This document shows positions 47,295 to 57,228 of a stretch of DNA of 64,000 nt, piece by piece. Origin of the DNA: Exiguobacterium undae DSM 14481 (GTDB taxonomy: Bacteria; Bacillota; Bacilli; Exiguobacteriales; Exiguobacteriaceae); NCBI RefSeq assembly GCF_000620805.1, contig NZ_KK211187.1, forward strand, positions 1,025,957 to 1,089,956, in the 5' to 3' direction. The notes beneath the pieces are model-generated. The model had not been told where the DNA came from, ran no database searches, and saw only the letters and a list, made by a program, of their open reading frames with translations. The position numbers and the translations under genes were made by a program. Numbering within the stretch: the stretch's first letter is position 1; every line of letters starts with the position of its first letter.

Positions 47295-49604
47295 ATGTAT
47301 CATTCAAAGAAAACATGGATCGATAAAGAAGTCGATCCGCTCAAAATAGACGAGATAGCCGAACACGTAGCGGTCTCGAAGCATGTGGCACATTTGCTTG
47401 TCCAACGCGGGTTCGATACAGCAGAGCAAGCCAGTGCCTTTTTAGCGACAGACCAGCTGGATTTTCATGATCCGTTTCTGTTTCAGGATATGAAAAAGGT
47501 CGTGGACCGGATTCAGCAAGCAGCGGATGCGGGAGAAATGATTTTAATTTACGGCGATTATGACGTCGATGGTGTCAGTTCCGCAGCCATTCTCTGGCAT
47601 GCGTTGGTCGAAATCGGAGCGATGGCGGAATGTTATATCCCGAATCGGTTTACGGAAGGTTACGGACCAAACGAGGCGGCTTTCCGCTGGGCAGCAGAGG
47701 AAGGCTTCAGTTTGATCATTACGGTCGACTGCGGCATCTCCGGTATTGATGAAGCAACTGTCTTAAAAGAACTTGGTGTCGATTTGATCATCACTGATCA
47801 CCATGAAGCAAAAGACGTCTTACCGGATGCCTTTGCGATGATTCATCCCGGTGTTGATACGAACTATCCGTATTCGAAACTGGCCGGTGCCGGTGTCGCC
47901 TTTAAGGTTGCCCATGCCTTACTCGGGCGCGTGCCGGAGGACCTGCTGGATCTGGCTGTCCTCGGAACAATTGCCGATCTGGTTCCGTTGGTCGGGGAAA
48001 ACCGGTTGCTTGCGGCAAAAGGTATCGAAGCCTTAAACGCCAGTGAACGTCCCGGCATCTTAGCATTACGGAAAGTCTGCAGCCTCGTCGAAGACGAGTT
48101 GACGGAAGAGTCGGTTGGTTTTGCGTTTGGTCCAAGGATCAATGCAGCGGGTCGCCTCGATTCGGCGATGCCGGCGCTCGAGATGTTGCTCGCGGACACA
48201 ATCGAAGAAGCCAGTCTGTTGGCGGAACAACTGGATCAACAAAATAAACAACGGCAGGATATCGTGAAGAAAATTGCAGAAGAAGCAATCGAATTAGTGG
48301 AACAGCATTACTTGGCCGATCGGGTGTTGGTCGTCGATGCAGCCCACTGGAATCCGGGTGTCGTCGGTATCGTCGCTTCACGACTCGTCGAGAAATACCA
48401 CCGGCCGGTCATTCTGTTATGTCATGATGCGGAAAAAGGAACGGCGAAAGGGTCCGGTCGATCAATTGCCGCTTTTGATCTATTTGCGGAATTGACCGTC
48501 TGTTCGGACATCTTGCCGCATTTCGGGGGACACCCGGCAGCAGCCGGAATGACACTTTCATCGGACGATGTCGCTCTGTTACGGGAACGATTGAATGCCC
48601 AAGCCGCTGACTTACCGGACGAGGCGTTCATCGGGACGATTGAAATCGATTTACGTCTGAATGTCTCCGATATTTCGATTGGCTTGATCGAGGAGATGGG
48701 ACGACTTGCGCCATTTGGAATGGGGAATCCGTCACCACGCGTCGTCGTCGAAGGGGCCAGCATTCGTGACTTGAAACGTATCGGACGGGATTTGACGCAC
48801 TTAAAAGTCCTCGTGACGGACGGGAAAACGGAACTGGACGGAATCGGATTCGGTTTTGGTGACGCAGTGGATGAGATTTCATCGCTGGCAGACGTTTCCT
48901 TGATGGGAAGTTTAAACATCAACGAGTGGAACGGTTTCCGGAAACCACAGCTGATGATCCAGGATCTAGCGGTTGCAGATGTTCAATTGTTTGATTATCG
49001 CGGCGGGAAAAAACCGTTAACGGACGTGTTTGCCTTACCGTCAGAAGAGACGACATTCGTGGCCTTTACGCAAGAGACACAAGACAAATACGCGGAACGT
49101 CACCTGAACGGACCGGTCCGAGCAAATATCGTCTTCTTGGACTTACCGGAAGAAGAAGCGGCCTTCCTGCCCTACTTGAAAGAAGCGGAACGGATCTACT
49201 GTGCTTTTAAAGATGAAGGCTATTATTTCGAGACGATTCCTTCGCGCGAAGACTTCAAACATTACTTCAATTATTTTGCGAAATGTCCGCGGGAAGAACT
49301 GCGGATCGGGCTGGTTCGTTTGTCGAAAACCCGAAAATGGTCAAAACGTTCGATTAACTTTATGCATTCAGTGTTTTCGGAACTTGATTTTCTTGTTACA
49401 ATGGAGGACGGGCTGCCGGGTGTGAACCCGAATGCTGAAAAACGGGATTTGACGGAAGCTGTGACGTACAAACGTCATGAGGAACGTCAACGTCTCGAGC
49501 AACAATACATTTATTCGTCACTCGCTCAGTTGAAAGAGCGTTTTGATACTTTGGTAGAAGCGGCGAAGCAGGAGGAAATGACATGGAGTTCAAACAGCAT
49601 ATAA
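47295..49604 (+). CDS. recJ: single-stranded-DNA-specific exonuclease RecJ
   Basis: RecJ degrades single-stranded DNA 5' to 3' in recombination and repair. The 769-residue protein has the DHH-family motifs [15 protein letters not shown] (about 92-106), TVDCGIS and [10 protein letters not shown], then a DHHA1 domain ([23 protein letters not shown]) and an OB-fold domain. The C-terminal extension of about 200 residues is usual for Bacillales RecJ. GGAGGGG precedes the ATG. Confidence 0.97.
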   Translation: MYHSKKTWIDKEVDPLKIDEIAEHVAVSKHVAHLLVQRGFDTAEQASAFLATDQLDFHDPFLFQDMKKVVDRIQQAADAGEMILIYGDYDVDGVSSAAILWHALVEIGAMAECYIPNRFTEGYGPNEAAFRWAAEEGFSLIITVDCGISGIDEATVLKELGVDLIITDHHEAKDVLPDAFAMIHPGVDTNYPYSKLAGAGVAFKVAHALLGRVPEDLLDLAVLGTIADLVPLVGENRLLAAKGIEALNASERPGILALRKVCSLVEDELTEESVGFAFGPRINAAGRLDSAMPALEMLLADTIEEASLLAEQLDQQNKQRQDIVKKIAEEAIELVEQHYLADRVLVVDAAHWNPGVVGIVASRLVEKYHRPVILLCHDAEKGTAKGSGRSIAAFDLFAELTVCSDILPHFGGHPAAAGMTLSSDDVALLRERLNAQAADLPDEAFIGTIEIDLRLNVSDISIGLIEEMGRLAPFGMGNPSPRVVVEGASIRDLKRIGRDLTHLKVLVTDGKTELDGIGFGFGDAVDEISSLADVSLMGSLNINEWNGFRKPQLMIQDLAVADVQLFDYRGGKKPLTDVFALPSEETTFVAFTQETQDKYAERHLNGPVRANIVFLDLPEEEAAFLPYLKEAERIYCAFKDEGYYFETIPSREDFKHYFNYFAKCPREELRIGLVRLSKTRKWSKRSINFMHSVFSELDFLVTMEDGLPGVNPNAEKRDLTEAVTYKRHEERQRLEQQYIYSSLAQLKERFDTLVEAAKQEEMTWSSNSI

Positions 49605-50101
49605 AAGAGGTTGAAAACTGGCCGAAAGAAGGAATCAGTTTTAAAGATATCACATCCCTGATGCAGAACGGTCCTGCGTACAAGCAGTCCGTCGACGCCT
49701 TGATCGACTACGCCCGTAAGCAAGGCGCAGATGTCATCGCAGGTCCGGAAGCACGTGGATTCGTCGTCGGATGCCCGGCTGCCTACGCGATGGAGATCGG
49801 ATTCGTCCCTGTCCGCAAAGAAGGCAAATTACCACGTGAGACAGTCCGTGTCGAGTATGGTCTTGAGTACGGAAAAGATGTCTTGACGATGCACCACGAT
49901 GCGATCCAACCTGGACAACGTGTCGTCATTCTCGATGATTTACTCGCAACGGGTGGAACAATCGAAGCAACAATCAAGATGATTGAACAACTCGGTGGAA
50001 CGGTTGCCGGAATCGGATTCTTGATTGAGTTGGACGGCTTAGGCGGTCGCGAGAAGTTAGAAGGATACGATATCTTGTCCTTGATTCGTTACGCAGATTA
50101 A
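49583..50101 (+). CDS. apt: adenine phosphoribosyltransferase
   Basis: Apt salvages adenine to AMP with PRPP. The 172-residue protein has the PRPP motif [16 protein letters not shown] (about 111-126) and [10 protein letters not shown]. It overlaps the end of recJ by 22 bases. recJ-apt-relA is the conserved Bacillales order. Confidence 0.97.
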   Translation: MEFKQHIKEVENWPKEGISFKDITSLMQNGPAYKQSVDALIDYARKQGADVIAGPEARGFVVGCPAAYAMEIGFVPVRKEGKLPRETVRVEYGLEYGKDVLTMHHDAIQPGQRVVILDDLLATGGTIEATIKMIEQLGGTVAGIGFLIELDGLGGREKLEGYDILSLIRYAD

Positions 50102-50108
50102 TCCATAG

Positions 50109-50150
50109 TAAATATCCTCTCGGTTGTAGTCGGGGGGGTATTTCTTTTTA
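50109..50150 (+). terminator. terminator after apt
   Basis: AAATATCCTCTCG and CGGGGGGGTATTT form a stem with some G-T pairs, followed by a T-rich run. Confidence 0.75.
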
Positions 50151-50152
50151 TT

Positions 50153-50181
50153 TTGACATATTATCAAAATTTCACGATAAT
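50153..50181 (+). promoter_or_regulatory. promoter of relA
   Basis: A perfect TTGACA (50153-50158) and GATAAT (50176-50181) are exactly 17 bases apart, directly after the apt terminator. It is one of the strongest promoter matches in the window. Confidence 0.85.
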
Positions 50182-50243
50182 AGAAGGTATATATAATTAG
50201 GGATTCAGCGTAATCAATCCCGGGGACTGGGTGAGGATAAGGG

Positions 50244-52442
50244 ATGACAAATAAACAAATCGTAAATGTAGAAGACCTTCTCGCTCGATGTGCGGAGTAC
50301 ATGACAGAGGCAGAAGTAAAAGATATCGAACGTGCCTATCAATTCGCAAAAGACGAGCATGAAGGACAATTTCGTCGATCGGGTGAACCTTATATCATTC
50401 ACCCGGTTCAAGTGGCTGGGATACTGGTAGATATCGGACTCGACGCGACGACGATTGTTGCCGCTCTTCTTCATGATGTCGTCGAAGACACCGACATTAC
50501 GCTGGAAGAACTCACGGAACGGTTCGGAGCAGATGTCGCGATGCTGGTCGATGGCGTGACGAAACTCGGGAAAATCAAATACAAGTCCAAACGAGAAGAG
50601 TTGGCAGAAAATCACCGGAAGATGTTTATTGCGATGGCGGAAGACATCCGTGTGATTTTGATCAAGTTAGCCGACCGCCTGCACAACATGCGGACGCTTC
50701 AACATATGGTTAAAGAAAAACAAGTCCAAAAAGCAGAAGAAACGCTTGAAATCTTTGCGCCGCTCGCGCATCGACTCGGGATTTCGACGATTAAATGGGA
50801 ACTCGAAGACATCAGTCTGCGTTACATCAATCCGCAACAATACTACCGGATTGTCTCGATGATGAAACAAAAGCGGACGGAACGCGAAGCGCTCGTCACG
50901 TCTGTCATCGATGAAGTCAACGAAGTACTTGAAGAAGTCGAGATCGCAGCCGAGGTGGACGGTCGTCCGAAACATATCTACTCGATCTACAACAAGATGC
51001 AGAACTCGAAAAAAGAATTCAGCGAAATCTATGATTTGATGGCCGTGCGCATCATCGTCGACTCCATCAAGGATTGTTACGCGGTTCTCGGAATCATTCA
51101 CACCCAATACAAACCGATGCCGGGACGCTTCAAGGACTATATCGCGATGCCTAAACCGAACATGTACCAGTCGTTGCATACAACGGTCATCGGGCCGAAA
51201 GGTGAACCGCTTGAAGTGCAAATTCGGACACGCGATATGCATTTCATCGCCGAGTACGGAATTGCCGCGCACTGGGCCTACAAAGAAGGAAAAGAGCAGG
51301 AAGCGAAGTCCGGTTTTGAAGACAAAATCGCTCACTTCCGTGAAATTCTGGAGTTACAAAAAGATACCGCCGATGCGGAAGAATTCATGGAGTCGGTCAA
51401 AGTCGACTTCTTCAGCGATATGCTGTACGTCTTTACACCAAAGGGTGACGTCATCGAATTGCCGAAAGGATCGGTGCCGATTGATTATGCCTACCGGATC
51501 CATACGGAAATCGGACACCGGACGATCGGAGCAAAAGTCAACGGACGGATGGTGCCGATTGATTACAAACTGAAGACCGGTGACATCATTGAAATCGTTA
51601 CGTCAAAACACAGTTATGGACCAAGCAAGGATTGGCTCAAGATTTGTGTATCGAGTCAGGCGAAAAATAAAATCCGTCAATGGTTCAAACGGCAACAACG
51701 GGAAGAAAACGTCTCGAAAGGTCGGGAACTGATTGAGGCGGAAGTGAAAAAACTCGGCTTTGAACCAAAGGATGTCATCAACGAAAAGACACTTGAGGAC
51801 GTGACACGGAAGTTCAACTTCGGGCAAGAAGAAGATATGTATGCTGCCGTCGGATATCACGGTCTGACTGCTGCTCAAGTCGCGCATAAATTGACGGAAA
51901 AATTGCGCAAAGACAAAGAGTCAAAAAATCTTGAATTAAACGAAGCCATCAGTGAAATGAAGACATTTGACCGACCGAAGAAACAAAATCCGGAAGGTGT
52001 CCGTGTCAAGGGAATCGACAATATGTTGGTCCGGATGAGTCGGTGTTGCAATCCGGTGCCGGGAGACGACATCGTCGGCTACATCACCCGCGGACGCGGT
52101 GTCTCGATTCACCGGTCAGATTGTTTAAACGTCATTCATGAACAAAACCCAGAACGGTTGCTTGAAGTCGAGTGGGAGCACGAAGGTAAGACGGTTAAAA
52201 GCTATAACGTCGAAATCGAGATTTCTGGTTTTGACCGGGCTGGTTTGTTAAACGATGTCCTGCAATCCGTGTCCGCGATGAATACGAATATCGTGGCTGT
52301 CAGCGGTAAAGGGGACGACAGCAAACAGGCGAAGATTTCGATGACGATTGCGATCGATAACGTCAATCACTTGCAGAAAGTGGTTGACCGGATTAAACAG
52401 ATATCAGACGTGTATGCCGTGCATCGCGTCATGATGACATAA
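50244..52442 (+). CDS. relA: bifunctional (p)ppGpp synthetase/hydrolase Rel
   Basis: Rel makes and degrades the alarmone (p)ppGpp. The 732-residue protein has the HD hydrolase domain ([25 protein letters not shown], about 50-150), the synthetase domain ([19 protein letters not shown], about 235-350), a TGS domain near 390-450, a zinc-finger-like RCCNPVPGD and a C-terminal ACT domain. An intact HD motif shows it is bifunctional, as usual in Firmicutes. The leader between promoter and start is about 57 bases. Confidence 0.97.
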   Translation: MTNKQIVNVEDLLARCAEYMTEAEVKDIERAYQFAKDEHEGQFRRSGEPYIIHPVQVAGILVDIGLDATTIVAALLHDVVEDTDITLEELTERFGADVAMLVDGVTKLGKIKYKSKREELAENHRKMFIAMAEDIRVILIKLADRLHNMRTLQHMVKEKQVQKAEETLEIFAPLAHRLGISTIKWELEDISLRYINPQQYYRIVSMMKQKRTEREALVTSVIDEVNEVLEEVEIAAEVDGRPKHIYSIYNKMQNSKKEFSEIYDLMAVRIIVDSIKDCYAVLGIIHTQYKPMPGRFKDYIAMPKPNMYQSLHTTVIGPKGEPLEVQIRTRDMHFIAEYGIAAHWAYKEGKEQEAKSGFEDKIAHFREILELQKDTADAEEFMESVKVDFFSDMLYVFTPKGDVIELPKGSVPIDYAYRIHTEIGHRTIGAKVNGRMVPIDYKLKTGDIIEIVTSKHSYGPSKDWLKICVSSQAKNKIRQWFKRQQREENVSKGRELIEAEVKKLGFEPKDVINEKTLEDVTRKFNFGQEEDMYAAVGYHGLTAAQVAHKLTEKLRKDKESKNLELNEAISEMKTFDRPKKQNPEGVRVKGIDNMLVRMSRCCNPVPGDDIVGYITRGRGVSIHRSDCLNVIHEQNPERLLEVEWEHEGKTVKSYNVEIEISGFDRAGLLNDVLQSVSAMNTNIVAVSGKGDDSKQAKISMTIAIDNVNHLQKVVDRIKQISDVYAVHRVMMT

Positions 52443-52455
52443 GGAGCGGATAAGA

Positions 52456-52893
52456 ATGCGAGTCGTATTACAACGGGTCAAAGAAGCAAGCGTGACGGTC
52501 GAAGGAGCGATTACCGGTCAAATCGATCAAGGATTTCTTTTACTCGTCGGGGTCACGCATGAAGATACGCTGGAGCAAGTCAATTGGTTGGCGGATAAGA
52601 TTGCCGGACTACGGGTGTTCGAAGATGAGGAAGAGCGGATGAACCGGTCGCTTCAAGATGTGGATGGTCAGATTTTGTCCGTTTCCCAGTTCACTCTGTA
52701 CGGAGATGTTAAAAAAGGACGCCGTCCCGCCTTTACGGAAGCGGCGAAACCGGATCTTGCGAATGAATTGTATGAAGCCTTTAACGCGCGTCTGCGCACA
52801 CAAGGGATTACGGTCGAAACCGGACAGTTCGGCGCAATGATGGATGTTGCGCTCGTAAATGATGGACCGGTGACCTTGATTTTAGAAAAGTAA
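52456..52893 (+). CDS. dtd: D-aminoacyl-tRNA deacylase
   Basis: Dtd removes D-amino acids mischarged on tRNA. The 145-residue protein starts [17 protein letters not shown] and has [17 protein letters not shown] and the C-terminal GPVTLILEK. The cross-subunit Gly-Pro motif of the active site is NDGPVT. It follows relA by 13 bases, as in B. subtilis. Confidence 0.97.
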   Translation: MRVVLQRVKEASVTVEGAITGQIDQGFLLLVGVTHEDTLEQVNWLADKIAGLRVFEDEEERMNRSLQDVDGQILSVSQFTLYGDVKKGRRPAFTEAAKPDLANELYEAFNARLRTQGITVETGQFGAMMDVALVNDGPVTLILEK

Positions 52894-52901
52894 CCAAAGT
52901 C

Positions 52902-52933
52902 TTGACAGGATCTTTCGAACGAGGCAATATAAG
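52902..52933 (+). promoter_or_regulatory. promoter of the hisS-aspS T-box transcript
   Basis: A perfect TTGACA -35 (52902-52907) follows dtd. The -10 is not clear: CAATAT at 52925 has 17-base spacing but few matches, and TATAAG at 52928-52933 matches better with 20-base spacing. Confidence 0.6.
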
Positions 52934-52939
52934 GGATAA

Positions 52940-53192
52940 CAGAACGATTATAGAACCGATGACGAAGAAGAGTAATTTAGATCTCGGCTGCTTAGAGAGT
53001 CGCCCCTTGGCTGGAAGGGTGATCAGGCGAACTAGACGAAAGACCCTTCCGAGGTATTTTCCTGAAATGTATAGAGTAGGGAAAATCGTAAGCAGGCGTT
53101 AACTGCACCGAGTGGCTGAGATTTTTCAGCAACCAGGGTGGTACCACGGGATCTTCAAGTTCTCGTCCCTTTGCGGACGAGGACTTTTTTTG
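52940..53192 (+). promoter_or_regulatory. T-box leader controlling hisS-aspS, apparent aspartate specifier
   Basis: The T-box core AGGGTGGTACCACGG is at 53135-53149, followed by a terminator (about 53154-53190, AAGTTCTCGTCC pairing with GGACGAGGACTT, then a T run). Stem I has an AGTA strand near 52971, an AGAGAG bulge and a GGCTGG apical loop. The specifier strand reads GAAAGACC. By alignment with the valS leader (GAA, one base, then the codon) and equal spacing to the T-box (93 against 96 bases), the specifier is GAC (53042-53044), an aspartate codon. No histidine codon is present at that place. Confidence 0.93.
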
Positions 53193-53213
53193 TATTCAAA
53201 AGGAGGAATTAGG

Positions 53214-54494
53214 ATGAAATTACCACGCGGAACGTTTGATGTGCTTCCGGGTACAGTCGAACGTTGGCAGTATATTGAAAACCAATTGCGGGAGATCAGT
53301 AAACGATACAACTATAAAGAAATCCGGACACCGATCTTTGAAGAGACAGAACTATTCAAACGAGGTGTCGGTGAGACGACAGACATCGTCCAAAAAGAGA
53401 TGTTCATGCTCGAAAAACGCGGTAAGGAACAGTTTACGCTCCGTCCGGAAGGAACAGCTGCCGTCGTTCGGTCATTCGTGACAAACAAACTATACGGTTC
53501 ACCGAATCAGCCGGTCAAACTGTTTTATATCGGACCGATGTTCCGTTATGAACGTCCGCAAGCCGGTCGTTTCCGTCAGTTGCACCAATACGGCGTCGAA
53601 GCGCTTGGCAGTGAAGAGCCGGCAATCGATGCAGAAGTCATCAGTTTAGCGATGAGCATCTACCAATCATTCGGTTTAAAAAAATTGAAGCTTGTCATCA
53701 ATTCACTCGGAGACAGTGAAAGCCGGGCTGCGCACCGCGAAGCGTTGGTCAATCACTTCAAGCCGGTTGCTCACGAGTTGTGCCAAGACTGTCAAAACCG
53801 TCTCGAAGCCAACCCGCTCCGTGTTCTCGATTGTAAAGTTGACCGCAATCACCCGAGCATGGCGACGGCACCGTCGATTCTCGATTTCCTGAATCCGGCT
53901 TCGAAAGCGTATTTCGATCAGGTCCTGCTCCACTTAGATGCACTTGGCATCGAGTACGTGATTGACCCGACACTCGTCCGTGGTCTCGATTACTATAACC
54001 ACACATCATTTGAGATTATGTCGGAGGCAGAAGGGTTCGGTGCCATCACGACGCTCTGCGGCGGAGGGCGTTATAACGGACTCGTCGAACAGATTGGCGG
54101 TCCTGCGACACCGGGCATCGGTTTTGGGATCGGCATTGAACGTCTGTTGATGGCGCTTGAGAACGAAGCGGTTTTACCGGAAGTCGATGATTCAATCGAT
54201 GTCTTCATCGTCGCGCAAGGCAATGAAGAAGTCGAAAAAACAGCGACCCGCCTGCTTCAATTAATGCGTTTGGAAGGACTTGCTGCGGATCGGGATTACC
54301 TCGGGCGGAAGTTCAAAGGGCAATTCAAAGCAGCCGACCGGATGCAGGCACGCTTTACCGTCATCCTCGGAGACGAAGAAGTTGAACGTGGTGCGGCCGC
54401 GTTAAAAAACATGTCGACGGGCGAACAGATTGATGTCCCGCTGTCAGCTGTCGCCGACACGATTGTCGCGAAATTAAAGGAGGAAGTACAATGA
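53214..54494 (+). CDS. hisS: histidyl-tRNA synthetase
   Basis: This class II synthetase charges tRNA-His. From ATG 53214, behind AGGAGG, it has 426 residues, the normal length. Motif 1 lies in [12 protein letters not shown], motif 2 in [22 protein letters not shown] and the HisA-type motif is [14 protein letters not shown]; motif 3 is [13 protein letters not shown]. The C-terminal anticodon domain follows. It overlaps aspS by 4 bases. A frame running upstream through the T-box terminator is rejected. Confidence 0.98.
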   Translation: MKLPRGTFDVLPGTVERWQYIENQLREISKRYNYKEIRTPIFEETELFKRGVGETTDIVQKEMFMLEKRGKEQFTLRPEGTAAVVRSFVTNKLYGSPNQPVKLFYIGPMFRYERPQAGRFRQLHQYGVEALGSEEPAIDAEVISLAMSIYQSFGLKKLKLVINSLGDSESRAAHREALVNHFKPVAHELCQDCQNRLEANPLRVLDCKVDRNHPSMATAPSILDFLNPASKAYFDQVLLHLDALGIEYVIDPTLVRGLDYYNHTSFEIMSEAEGFGAITTLCGGGRYNGLVEQIGGPATPGIGFGIGIERLLMALENEAVLPEVDDSIDVFIVAQGNEEVEKTATRLLQLMRLEGLAADRDYLGRKFKGQFKAADRMQARFTVILGDEEVERGAAALKNMSTGEQIDVPLSAVADTIVAKLKEEVQ

Positions 54495-56257
54495 TCGGAC
54501 GTACACACATGAACGGAACCGTAACAGAAGAAACGATCGGCCAAGCCGTTCAACTAAAAGGGTGGGTTCAAAAACGCCGTGACCTCGGTGGATTGATTTT
54601 CCTTGACTTACGTGACCGGACCGGAATTGTCCAAGTCGTCTTCCAACCGGAAAACGAGCAGGCACACCGTCTGGCAGAAACGATTCGCTCGGAATACGTG
54701 CTCGACATCAAAGGGACGGTCATCAAACGTGAAAATCCGAACCCGAACATTCCGACAGGACAAGTCGAAGTCGTCGCGGATGAAGTCATCATTTTGAATG
54801 CTTCAAAAATGACGCCGTTTCCCATCAGCGAAGAAGCAGAACAGACGTCAGAAGATCTCCGTTTGAAATACCGTTATCTGGATCTTCGTCGTCCATCACT
54901 ACAGGAAACATTCCGTCTGCGTTCAAAAGCATCAAACATCATGCGGAACTTCCTCGACGAACAAGATTTCCTCGAAGTCGAAACACCAATCTTAACGAAA
55001 TCGACACCGGAAGGCGCGCGGGACTACTTGGTACCAAGTCGTGTTCACCCGGGTGAATTTTACGCCTTGCCGCAATCGCCGCAATTGTTTAAACAGTTAT
55101 TGATGGTATCTGGTTTTGAGCGGTATTTCCAAATTGCCCGTTGTTTCCGTGACGAAGATTTGCGTGCAGACCGTCAACCGGAATTCACACAAGTCGACAT
55201 CGAAACAAGTTTCATGGATGTTGAAGACTTGTATGCGATGATGGAATCGATGATGACACGTGTCATGAAAGAAACACTCGGAAAAGACATTACGACACCG
55301 TTCCCGCGGATGCCGTATGCGGAAGCGATGAGCCGGTTCGGTTCGGATAAGCCGGATACACGGTTTGGTCTTGAGTTGATTGATGTGGCGGAAGCGGTCA
55401 CAGGTGCCGGCTTTAAAGTCTTCGACATGGCACTTGAATCCGGCGGCGAAGTCAAAGCGTTGAACGTCAAAGGCGCAGCCGACCAATTCTCACGTAAAGA
55501 TATCGATAAATTACAAGAGTTCACAGCGATCTATGGCGCGAAAGGTCTCGCTTGGGTCAAAGTGACGGCAGACGGACTGAACGGTCCAATCGCGAAGTTT
55601 TTTGATGAAGCGGCGACGGCACGTCTTGTTGACGCAACGTCGGCTGAAGCGGGCGACCTGCTCGTCTTCGTGGCAGCAAAAGCCTCAATCGTTGCGGATA
55701 GTCTCGGCGCACTTCGTCAAAAACTCGGAAAAGAACTCGGCTTGATTGACGAAACGGTCTTCAACTTCCTGTGGGTGACGGATTTCCCACTCGTAACGTT
55801 TGAAGAAGCGGACGGTCGTTTCTATGCAAACCACCATCCGTTCACGATGCCGCGCCGGGAAGATCTCGACAAACTCGAGACGGACCCAGGCAGTGTACTT
55901 GCCGTTGCCTATGACCTTGTCTTGAACGGGTATGAGCTTGGCGGAGGATCACAGCGGATTTACGAACGGGATATCCAAGAGCGGATGTTTAAATTACTTG
56001 GATTCACGGAAGAGGAAGCAAATGAACAGTTCGGCTTTTTGATGGAAGCGTTCGAATATGGAACGCCACCGCATGCGGGCATCGCGTTAGGTCTTGACCG
56101 TCTGATCATGTTACTCGCTGGACGTACAAACTTACGGGATACGATTGCTTTCCCGAAAACGGCGTCGGCAAGTGATTTATTAACAGCGGCACCAAGTCCG
56201 GTTTCAGATGCACAATTAAATGAGCTATCGATTCGGACGGCAGTCAAACAGTCGTAA
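54491..56257 (+). CDS. aspS: aspartyl-tRNA synthetase
   Basis: AspS charges tRNA-Asp. The 588-residue bacterial-type protein has an N-terminal OB anticodon domain ([20 protein letters not shown]), class II motif 2 [22 protein letters not shown], a GAD insertion domain (about 285-420) and motif 3 [15 protein letters not shown]. It overlaps hisS by 4 bases and shares its T-box control. The apparent GAC specifier of that leader fits this gene better than hisS. Confidence 0.98.
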   Translation: MIGRTHMNGTVTEETIGQAVQLKGWVQKRRDLGGLIFLDLRDRTGIVQVVFQPENEQAHRLAETIRSEYVLDIKGTVIKRENPNPNIPTGQVEVVADEVIILNASKMTPFPISEEAEQTSEDLRLKYRYLDLRRPSLQETFRLRSKASNIMRNFLDEQDFLEVETPILTKSTPEGARDYLVPSRVHPGEFYALPQSPQLFKQLLMVSGFERYFQIARCFRDEDLRADRQPEFTQVDIETSFMDVEDLYAMMESMMTRVMKETLGKDITTPFPRMPYAEAMSRFGSDKPDTRFGLELIDVAEAVTGAGFKVFDMALESGGEVKALNVKGAADQFSRKDIDKLQEFTAIYGAKGLAWVKVTADGLNGPIAKFFDEAATARLVDATSAEAGDLLVFVAAKASIVADSLGALRQKLGKELGLIDETVFNFLWVTDFPLVTFEEADGRFYANHHPFTMPRREDLDKLETDPGSVLAVAYDLVLNGYELGGGSQRIYERDIQERMFKLLGFTEEEANEQFGFLMEAFEYGTPPHAGIALGLDRLIMLLAGRTNLRDTIAFPKTASASDLLTAAPSPVSDAQLNELSIRTAVKQS

Positions 56258-56261
56258 CAGC

Positions 56262-56302
56262 AACAGATTTCCTTCCATAAGAGAAGGAAATCTGTTTTTT
56301 TT
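56262..56302 (+). terminator. terminator after aspS
   Basis: AACAGATTTCCTTC pairs with GAAGGAAATCTGTT, followed by seven or eight T residues. Confidence 0.9.
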
Positions 56303-56317
56303 AGAGGAGGAATGAAG

Positions 56318-56905
56318 ATGGAACGGTCTTTTTTTGAACGGTCCCCGGTCGACGTCGCACCGGACTTGCTCGGGAGTGTCTTGACGGTCAACGCGGTGAC
56401 GATGCGGATTGTCGAAGTCGAAGCGTATCTTGGACCGCATGATCAAGCGGCTCATTCCTACAGTGGGCGACCGACGAAACGGACCGCACCGATGTTTGGA
56501 CCGGCGGGACACATTTATGTATATTTCACGTATGGGATGCACCATTGCCTGAACATCGTCTGTGGAGAGATTGATCAAGGCTATGCCGTATTACTGCGCG
56601 GGGCGGAGATTATCAGCGGACATGATCTCGTCGCCGAACGTCGATTTGCAAAATCATACGCAACGTTAACCAAAGCCGAACAAAAAAACTTAGTCAACGG
56701 TCCGGCTAAGCTGTGCCAAGCGTTTGGGTTGACGACAGAAGACTCGGGTGTGGATTTATACAGGGATGAACGCTTTCGGATTGAAGCGGGGAAAGCCGGG
56801 ACTATCGTTCAGACGACTCGAATCGGGATTCCGAATGCCGGGGAAGCGACGGCATATCCGTGGCGTTTTTACGAATCCGGCAGCACCGGCGTAAGTAAAA
56901 AATGA
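56318..56905 (+). CDS. 3-methyladenine DNA glycosylase, AAG/MPG family
   Basis: This enzyme excises alkylated and deaminated purines. From ATG 56318, seven bases after AGGAGG, it has 195 residues. The catalytic glutamate is in IVEVEAYLGPHDQAAHSY, and the DNA-intercalating tyrosine region is IYVYFTYGMHHCLNIV. The closing RIGIPNAGEATAYPWRF motif is typical. An ATG at 56312 abuts the ribosome site and is rejected. It does not belong to the usual Bacillales neighbourhood between aspS and tcdA. Confidence 0.95.
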   Translation: MERSFFERSPVDVAPDLLGSVLTVNAVTMRIVEVEAYLGPHDQAAHSYSGRPTKRTAPMFGPAGHIYVYFTYGMHHCLNIVCGEIDQGYAVLLRGAEIISGHDLVAERRFAKSYATLTKAEQKNLVNGPAKLCQAFGLTTEDSGVDLYRDERFRIEAGKAGTIVQTTRIGIPNAGEATAYPWRFYESGSTGVSKK

Positions 56906-56925
56906 ACCATCATATTGGAACGAAA

Positions 56926-56956
56926 TGAGGGGGCGGATTTGATATCCGCCCCCTCA
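56926..56956. terminator. hairpin terminator between the glycosylase gene and a small reverse-strand gene
   Basis: Arms GAGGGGGCGGAT and ATCCGCCCCCTC flank a five-base TTGAT loop. There is no long T run, so it may act as a weak terminator or as an RNA 3' stabiliser on either strand. It resembles the palindrome after nadA. Confidence 0.65.
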
Positions 56957-56965
56957 TCTGTTAGT

Positions 56966-57088
56966 TCATCGTTTTGGTGTATTGATTGATTTTTTAGCTT
57001 GTTGTTTTTTATAAAATTTGTAGACGATCGGTCCGACCGTCGTAGCGAGCGTAATGAGTGTCTTGAGTTTCCCTTTTTTAGCAGCCAT
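56966..57088 (-). CDS. small basic protein of 40 residues, unknown function
   Basis: The reverse-strand frame starts ATG at 57088 and reads MAAKKGKLKTLITLATTVGP followed by IVYKFYKKQQAKKSINTPKR. It has one central hydrophobic helix (LKTLITLATTVGPIVYKFY) between basic ends, like small membrane-associated proteins. TAAGGAG is 11 bases upstream, somewhat far, and a -35/-10 pair lies beyond it. It converges on the glycosylase gene at a shared hairpin. No family was recognised. Confidence 0.65.
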   Translation of the reverse strand: MAAKKGKLKTLITLATTVGPIVYKFYKKQQAKKSINTPKR

Positions 57089-57119
57089 GAAATGATTCAC
57101 TCCTTAGTAAGTTGTACTA

Positions 57120-57147
57120 ATCATATTCCACGAAAACAAAAAATCAA
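57120..57147 (-). promoter_or_regulatory. promoter of the 40-residue gene
   Basis: Minus-strand TTGATT (57142-57147) and TATGAT (57120-57125) are 16 bases apart, 31 bases before the start codon. Confidence 0.6.
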
Positions 57148-57228
57148 AACCTTTTCAGCACATCAATCGTTTGCGGAGAGGAAGAAGATTGAGATAGTAC
57201 GGGTAAGGATAACAAAGGAGTGAGTGAC

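Noticed and set aside
50667-51335. 222-codon open frame antisense to relA
   Set aside because: It lies wholly within the Rel coding sequence, has no ribosome site, and its arginine, phenylalanine and histidine-rich product is typical of a reverse-frame shadow.
52902-53102. 66-codon frame in the hisS leader as a possible leader peptide
   Set aside because: It overlaps the promoter -35 and the T-box stem I, has no ribosome site, and the T-box mechanism needs no translation.
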